A stretch of DNA of 10,254 nt from Planctomycetaceae bacterium (GTDB taxonomy: Bacteria; Planctomycetota; Phycisphaerae; Phycisphaerales; SM1A02), in NCBI GenBank assembly GCA_002684315.1, contig NYVB01000119.1, positions 1 to 10,254 of the forward strand. The letters are read 5' to 3'. Below, in pieces: positions 7,531 through 10,254 of the stretch. Below the pieces are notes generated by a model. It ran no database searches. It was not told the origin of the DNA and saw only the letters and a list, made by a program, of their open reading frames with translations. Positions within the stretch are counted from its first letter, which is position 1, and every line of letters begins with the position of its first letter. The translations under genes were made by a program, and so were the position numbers.

Positions 7531-8604
7531 ATGCGTCATGCCATGATCATGGCCGGAGGCTCCGGAACACGACTCTGGCCGTTCAGTCGGGCCGATCAAC
7601 CGAAACAGCTTCTCCCACTCTTCGAAGGACGGTCGCTGCTTTCATTGGCGGCGGAACGTCTGAATGGCGTGGTCGAAGCGGAGCAAAGGCTGATCTGTAC
7701 CGCGGAACGGTTTCGAGCTGCCATCGGCGAGTCGTTGGGAGACATCGAAGTTCTCGGGGAACCGTGCGGGCGTGACACCCTCAATGCAGTCGGTCTGACC
7801 GCGGCGGTGCTCGCTCGACGTGATCCGCAGGCGGTCTTCGCAGTGTTGACGTCGGATCACATCATCGAACCCCAGGACGTCTTCGCCGAAGCGATCAAGA
7901 CGGGTTTCGCACTGGTGGAGGAGGATCGAAGCAGACTGGTCACCTTTGGAATCGTTCCCACCCATCCCGCGACGGGATACGGCTACGTCGGACGGGGTGA
8001 TGCGATTGCAGGCTTCTCGAATGCGCACGTCGCCGCGGAGTTCAAGGAGAAACCCGATCTCGAAACCGCACGAAGGTACGTCGACTCGGGCAGCTACAGT
8101 TGGAACAGCGGCATGTTCGTCTTCTCCGCGGCCACCGTGCTCGAGGCGATGACGCGATTCCACCCCACCAATGCGAAGAGCCTGACACGAATCGCCGATG
8201 CCTGGGACGATGAGCGCCGACGGACCGAAGTGCTCGAGGAACTCTACCCGTCACTCGCCAAGACCAGTGTGGACTACGGCTTGATGGAACCCGCGGCACA
8301 GGCGGACGACCTGGAGGTCTGCACCGTCGCGATGCCGGTCGAATGGCGTGACGTCGGAAGCTGGCCGAGCTTCGCCGAGACACTGGAAGCGGATGCGGAT
8401 GGCAACCGAGTCAACGGACCTTCCGTCCTTCAGGACTGCAGAAACGTTCTCGCGGTCTCCGACTCCGAGGAACGAATCGTGACCGCGATCGGGTGTGATG
8501 ATCTGGTGATCGTCGCGACCCGGGATGCGGTCATGGTCTGTCCCGCGGATCGGGCGGAAGACGTGAAAGGCCTTGCAGGTGACGTTCCGGACTCTCACCG
8601 CTGA
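7531..8604 (+). CDS. manC: Mannose-1-phosphate guanylyltransferase (GDP-mannose pyrophosphorylase)
   Basis: The enzyme joins GTP and mannose-1-phosphate to give GDP-mannose, the donor for mannose, fucose and rhamnose units in surface glycans. The 357-residue protein is a single nucleotidyltransferase domain. It has the signature GGSGTRLWPFSR at 9-20, PKQ at 24-26, EPCGRDT at 77-83, the metal-binding SDH at 108-110, GYGYVG at 149-154, FKEKP at 171-175, WNSGMFVF at 191-198 and DVGSW at 274-278. It lacks the C-terminal cupin isomerase domain of bifunctional ManC/AlgA proteins (about 480 residues), so mannose-6-phosphate isomerisation must come from elsewhere. The ATG at 7531 has AAGGA nine bases upstream. 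It lies 23 bases after ruvA and 18 bases before ruvX on the same strand. A sister nucleotide-sugar specificity is possible but less likely given these motifs. Confidence 0.94.
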   Translation: MRHAMIMAGGSGTRLWPFSRADQPKQLLPLFEGRSLLSLAAERLNGVVEAEQRLICTAERFRAAIGESLGDIEVLGEPCGRDTLNAVGLTAAVLARRDPQAVFAVLTSDHIIEPQDVFAEAIKTGFALVEEDRSRLVTFGIVPTHPATGYGYVGRGDAIAGFSNAHVAAEFKEKPDLETARRYVDSGSYSWNSGMFVFSAATVLEAMTRFHPTNAKSLTRIADAWDDERRRTEVLEELYPSLAKTSVDYGLMEPAAQADDLEVCTVAMPVEWRDVGSWPSFAETLEADADGNRVNGPSVLQDCRNVLAVSDSEERIVTAIGCDDLVIVATRDAVMVCPADRAEDVKGLAGDVPDSHR

Positions 8605-8622
8605 GACGCAGGAGAACGCCCC

Positions 8623-9033
8623 ATGAGAATGCTCGCCATAGACATCGGAGGAAAACGCACCGGGTTCGCGATCGGCGACACGGAGCTTTCGATGGTGCAG
8701 CCACTTGAGGTCGTGGTGCATGCCAATGAGCGGGAACTCTTCGACGCCATCGAACGGGTCTGCGCCGAACACCGCCCGGAAGAGATCGTGATCGGACTTC
8801 CGCTGAACATGGATGACAGCGAAGGACCCGCCGCCAAGAAGATGCGTCTCCTCGCGGAGAAGGTCCTTGCCGCGACCGGCATGCCGGTTCACCTGCACGA
8901 TGAACGCCTGACGAGCTTCGAGGCGAATTCAAGGATGGCTCGAAGCGGCAGGACGCATGGCGGCAAGAAGAAGATTCGAGATGCCATCGCCGCCGCCGCC
9001 TTGCTCGAGGATTATCTCGCGAGGCCACGTTGA
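8623..9033 (+). CDS. ruvX: RuvX/YqgF-family RNase H-fold nuclease (putative pre-16S rRNA nuclease)
   Basis: This family has a Holliday-junction-resolvase-like RNase H fold and is best known for a role in maturing the 5' end of 16S rRNA; a role in DNA recombination has also been proposed. The 136 residues carry all its motifs: the first catalytic aspartate D7 in DIGGKRTGFAIG, VIGLPLNMDDSEG at about 56-68, HDERLTSFEA at 92-101 with D93-E94-R95, and the last acidic residue D120 in DAIAAAALLEDYL. Length is typical. The ATG at 8623 has AGGAG eight bases upstream, a strong site. It sits in the same transcription unit as ruvA, though manC lies between them. Confidence 0.95.
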   Translation: MRMLAIDIGGKRTGFAIGDTELSMVQPLEVVVHANERELFDAIERVCAEHRPEEIVIGLPLNMDDSEGPAAKKMRLLAEKVLAATGMPVHLHDERLTSFEANSRMARSGRTHGGKKKIRDAIAAAALLEDYLARPR

Positions 9034-9078
9034 ACCGATGAAACGGTCTGAGGATTGAAGACTTGCGGACTTGCAGAC

Positions 9079-9084
9079 AAGGAG
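9079..9084 (+). promoter_or_regulatory. Ribosome binding site deciding the glycosyltransferase start
   Basis: AAGGAG lies seven bases before the ATG at 9092, an ideal spacing. It rules against the in-frame TTG at 9071, which would place the site inside the coding region and add seven residues before the conserved MPSVIIPAHNEE start. Confidence 0.8.
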
Positions 9085-9091
9085 CTTGAAG

Positions 9092-9940
9092 ATGCCGAGT
9101 GTGATCATTCCCGCCCACAACGAAGAAGCCATGATAGAGCGTGTCATCAGTGCGGTGCTTGCGGAGGGAATCGAGAATCTCGAATGCGTGGTGGTCCCGA
9201 ACGCCTGCAGCGATCGGACCGCTGAAATAGCTCGCCGCTTCGAGCCGGCGGTGCGCGTCATCGAGACCGACACCCCCGGAAAGTGCAACGCACTCAATCT
9301 GGGCGAACAACACCTCACCAGATTTCCTCGCGTGTTCCTCGACGGAGACATCGTGCTCCACAAGGGGGCACTTGAAAAAATCATTTCGGCCAGCGGTCCG
9401 GAGAGACCGATCGTCTCGCCGATGCCGGTCTTCATCCTGACGGGTGCGACGCTGCCGATCAGACTGTTCTTCAGAGCGCAGCGATTCAACAAGTATTTCG
9501 GTGGCGAAGCGCCCAACGGAAGCGGCACCTTCGTCCTGAGTGAAACGGCCCGCTCCAGATGGGATACGTTTCCCGAGATCATCGCCGACGATGGTTTCGT
9601 TCAGGGACACTTCCGCCCCGAAGAGAGATCGGTGGTCAAGGACGCCAGGGCCGACGTGGGTCAGCCCCGTACCATCTCGAACCTGCTCAAGGTCAGAGCG
9701 CGCGTCAGGCGCGGGCACGCCGAGCTTGTCGGGCAGTACCCCGAACTGATGCGAAACCATGTGGCCCGCGGAGGGTCGATGATCCGCTCGCTGCTGCCGA
9801 GACCACTGGAGTGGCCGGGCATGCTGGTCTACGGATACGTCCGAATCTCGGAACGACTCATCTCCAGACGACAGCTCAAGCACAAGGTCGGACTGGAATG
9901 GGGACGGGATGAATCCTCACGAACGGATGATCAGGCGTGA
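9092..9940 (+). CDS. Family 2 glycosyltransferase (GT-A fold)
   Basis: The protein is likely to transfer a sugar from a nucleotide donor during cell-surface glycan or glycolipid synthesis; donor and acceptor are unknown. Its 282 residues begin with the GT2 nucleotide-binding strand SVIIPAHNEE, followed by VVVPNACSDRT at about 33-43 in the place of the usual D-x-S-x-D loop. Next come PGKCNALNLG at 62-71, a metal-binding DGD at 84-86 in FLDGDIVL, and an acidic ADDGF at 165-169 that may supply the catalytic base. A basic C-terminal part (RVRRG, ISRRQLKHK) could lie on the membrane; I see no clear membrane helix. Being last in a cluster with a GDP-mannose-making enzyme makes GDP-mannose a reasonable donor guess, but this is inference. 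The stop overlaps the convergent 6-phosphogluconolactonase gene by 10 bases. Confidence 0.88.
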   Translation: MPSVIIPAHNEEAMIERVISAVLAEGIENLECVVVPNACSDRTAEIARRFEPAVRVIETDTPGKCNALNLGEQHLTRFPRVFLDGDIVLHKGALEKIISASGPERPIVSPMPVFILTGATLPIRLFFRAQRFNKYFGGEAPNGSGTFVLSETARSRWDTFPEIIADDGFVQGHFRPEERSVVKDARADVGQPRTISNLLKVRARVRRGHAELVGQYPELMRNHVARGGSMIRSLLPRPLEWPGMLVYGYVRISERLISRRQLKHKVGLEWGRDESSRTDDQA

Positions 9941-10254
9941 TCGGAGGACTCTTCGGAAGTCACACCGCAGGCGGTACCGTCGAGATACCAGCGAAAGACA
10001 CCGCCCAGAGGCTTGATGCCCTTGATCGGAAGATCATGAGAGGGATCATCGCCGGTTGCGATGCGATGAAGCATCTCGGTCTTGCCGTCGCCCATCACCA
10101 GAGCGGCGACCAGTCGTGACGCATTGAGAAGTCGATAGGTCATCGTGACGCGATCCGGAGGCACGACGGTCGGCCCGGAGTTCGTGGTCACCAGACGATC
10201 ATCGACATCCAGCGCGCGGGAATTCGGAAACAGACTCGCCGTGTGTCCGTCGGG
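9931..10254 (-). CDS. pgl: 6-phosphogluconolactonase, C-terminal part (5' end beyond window)
   Basis: The enzyme hydrolyses 6-phosphogluconolactone to 6-phosphogluconate, the second step of the oxidative pentose-phosphate pathway, in the cytoplasm. The 107 residues visible start inside the signature PDGHTASLFPNS. They continue with RVTMTYRLLNASRLVAALV, GDGKTEMLHRI, LPIKGIKPLGG and WYLDGTA, the expected C-terminal order of the DevB/Pgl type. The frame runs uninterrupted to the right edge, so the apparent GTG start at 10191 is internal and not the real start. The gene ends with TGA at 9933-9931, inside the end of the convergent glycosyltransferase gene. Confidence 0.96.
   Translation of the reverse strand, partial: PDGHTASLFPNSRALDVDDRLVTTNSGPTVVPPDRVTMTYRLLNASRLVAALVMGDGKTEMLHRIATGDDPSHDLPIKGIKPLGGVFRWYLDGTACGVTSEESSDHA

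Noticed and set aside
9061..9076. Tandem ACTTGCGG/ACTTGCAG before the glycosyltransferase gene
   Set aside because: Two imperfect 8-base units are too few to count as a repeat array; they lie just upstream of the ribosome binding site.
8531..9883. A 450-codon open frame on the minus strand spanning the ends of manC, ruvX and the glycosyltransferase
   Set aside because: It runs antisense to three well-supported genes, has low-complexity Arg/Ser content and shows no family motif.

Overview
The window is a bacterial chromosome segment with high GC content, dense packing and housekeeping genes. Several protein features resemble what I remember of Planctomycetota, and probably of the Phycisphaerae lineage. 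These are a RuvA with a 'LEG...PRLIGF' stretch, an arginine- and tryptophan-rich small protein, and a long CarB. This placement comes from memory of the families, not from a search. I see no phage genes, transposase, CRISPR array, tRNA or rRNA.

Left part, 1-5970, all genes on the minus strand. Read in transcription order (right to left) they are carB (large subunit of carbamoyl-phosphate synthetase), nuoH (membrane subunit of respiratory complex I), a roughly 240-base non-coding gap with a nested palindromic element, a 68-residue basic protein of unknown function, and the N-terminal 214 residues of radA, which runs off the left edge. The palindromic element contains a strong intrinsic terminator that faces right, against all the genes around it.

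Right part, 6111-9940, plus strand. A divergent intergenic region of about 140 bases separates carB from a tight five-gene cluster. The cluster holds a PlsC-type acyltransferase, ruvA (Holliday-junction binding), a mannose-1-phosphate guanylyltransferase, ruvX/yqgF (RNase H-fold nuclease) and a family 2 glycosyltransferase. The spacing (4-base overlap, 23, 18 and 58 bases), together with Shine-Dalgarno-like sites upstream of each start, suggests one transcription unit. It would mix nucleic-acid processing with envelope lipid and glycan synthesis.

Right edge, 9931-10254, minus strand. The C-terminal part of a 6-phosphogluconolactonase (oxidative pentose-phosphate pathway) converges on the glycosyltransferase, and the two coding regions overlap by 10 bases at their stop codons.

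The window is mostly ordinary core-genome content, and I do not see a convincing new system. The points most worth a second look are the palindromic element with its orphan terminator, the small arginine/tryptophan-rich protein, the glycine-rich insertion in RadA, the changed acidic pin of RuvA, and nuoH standing away from other complex I genes.
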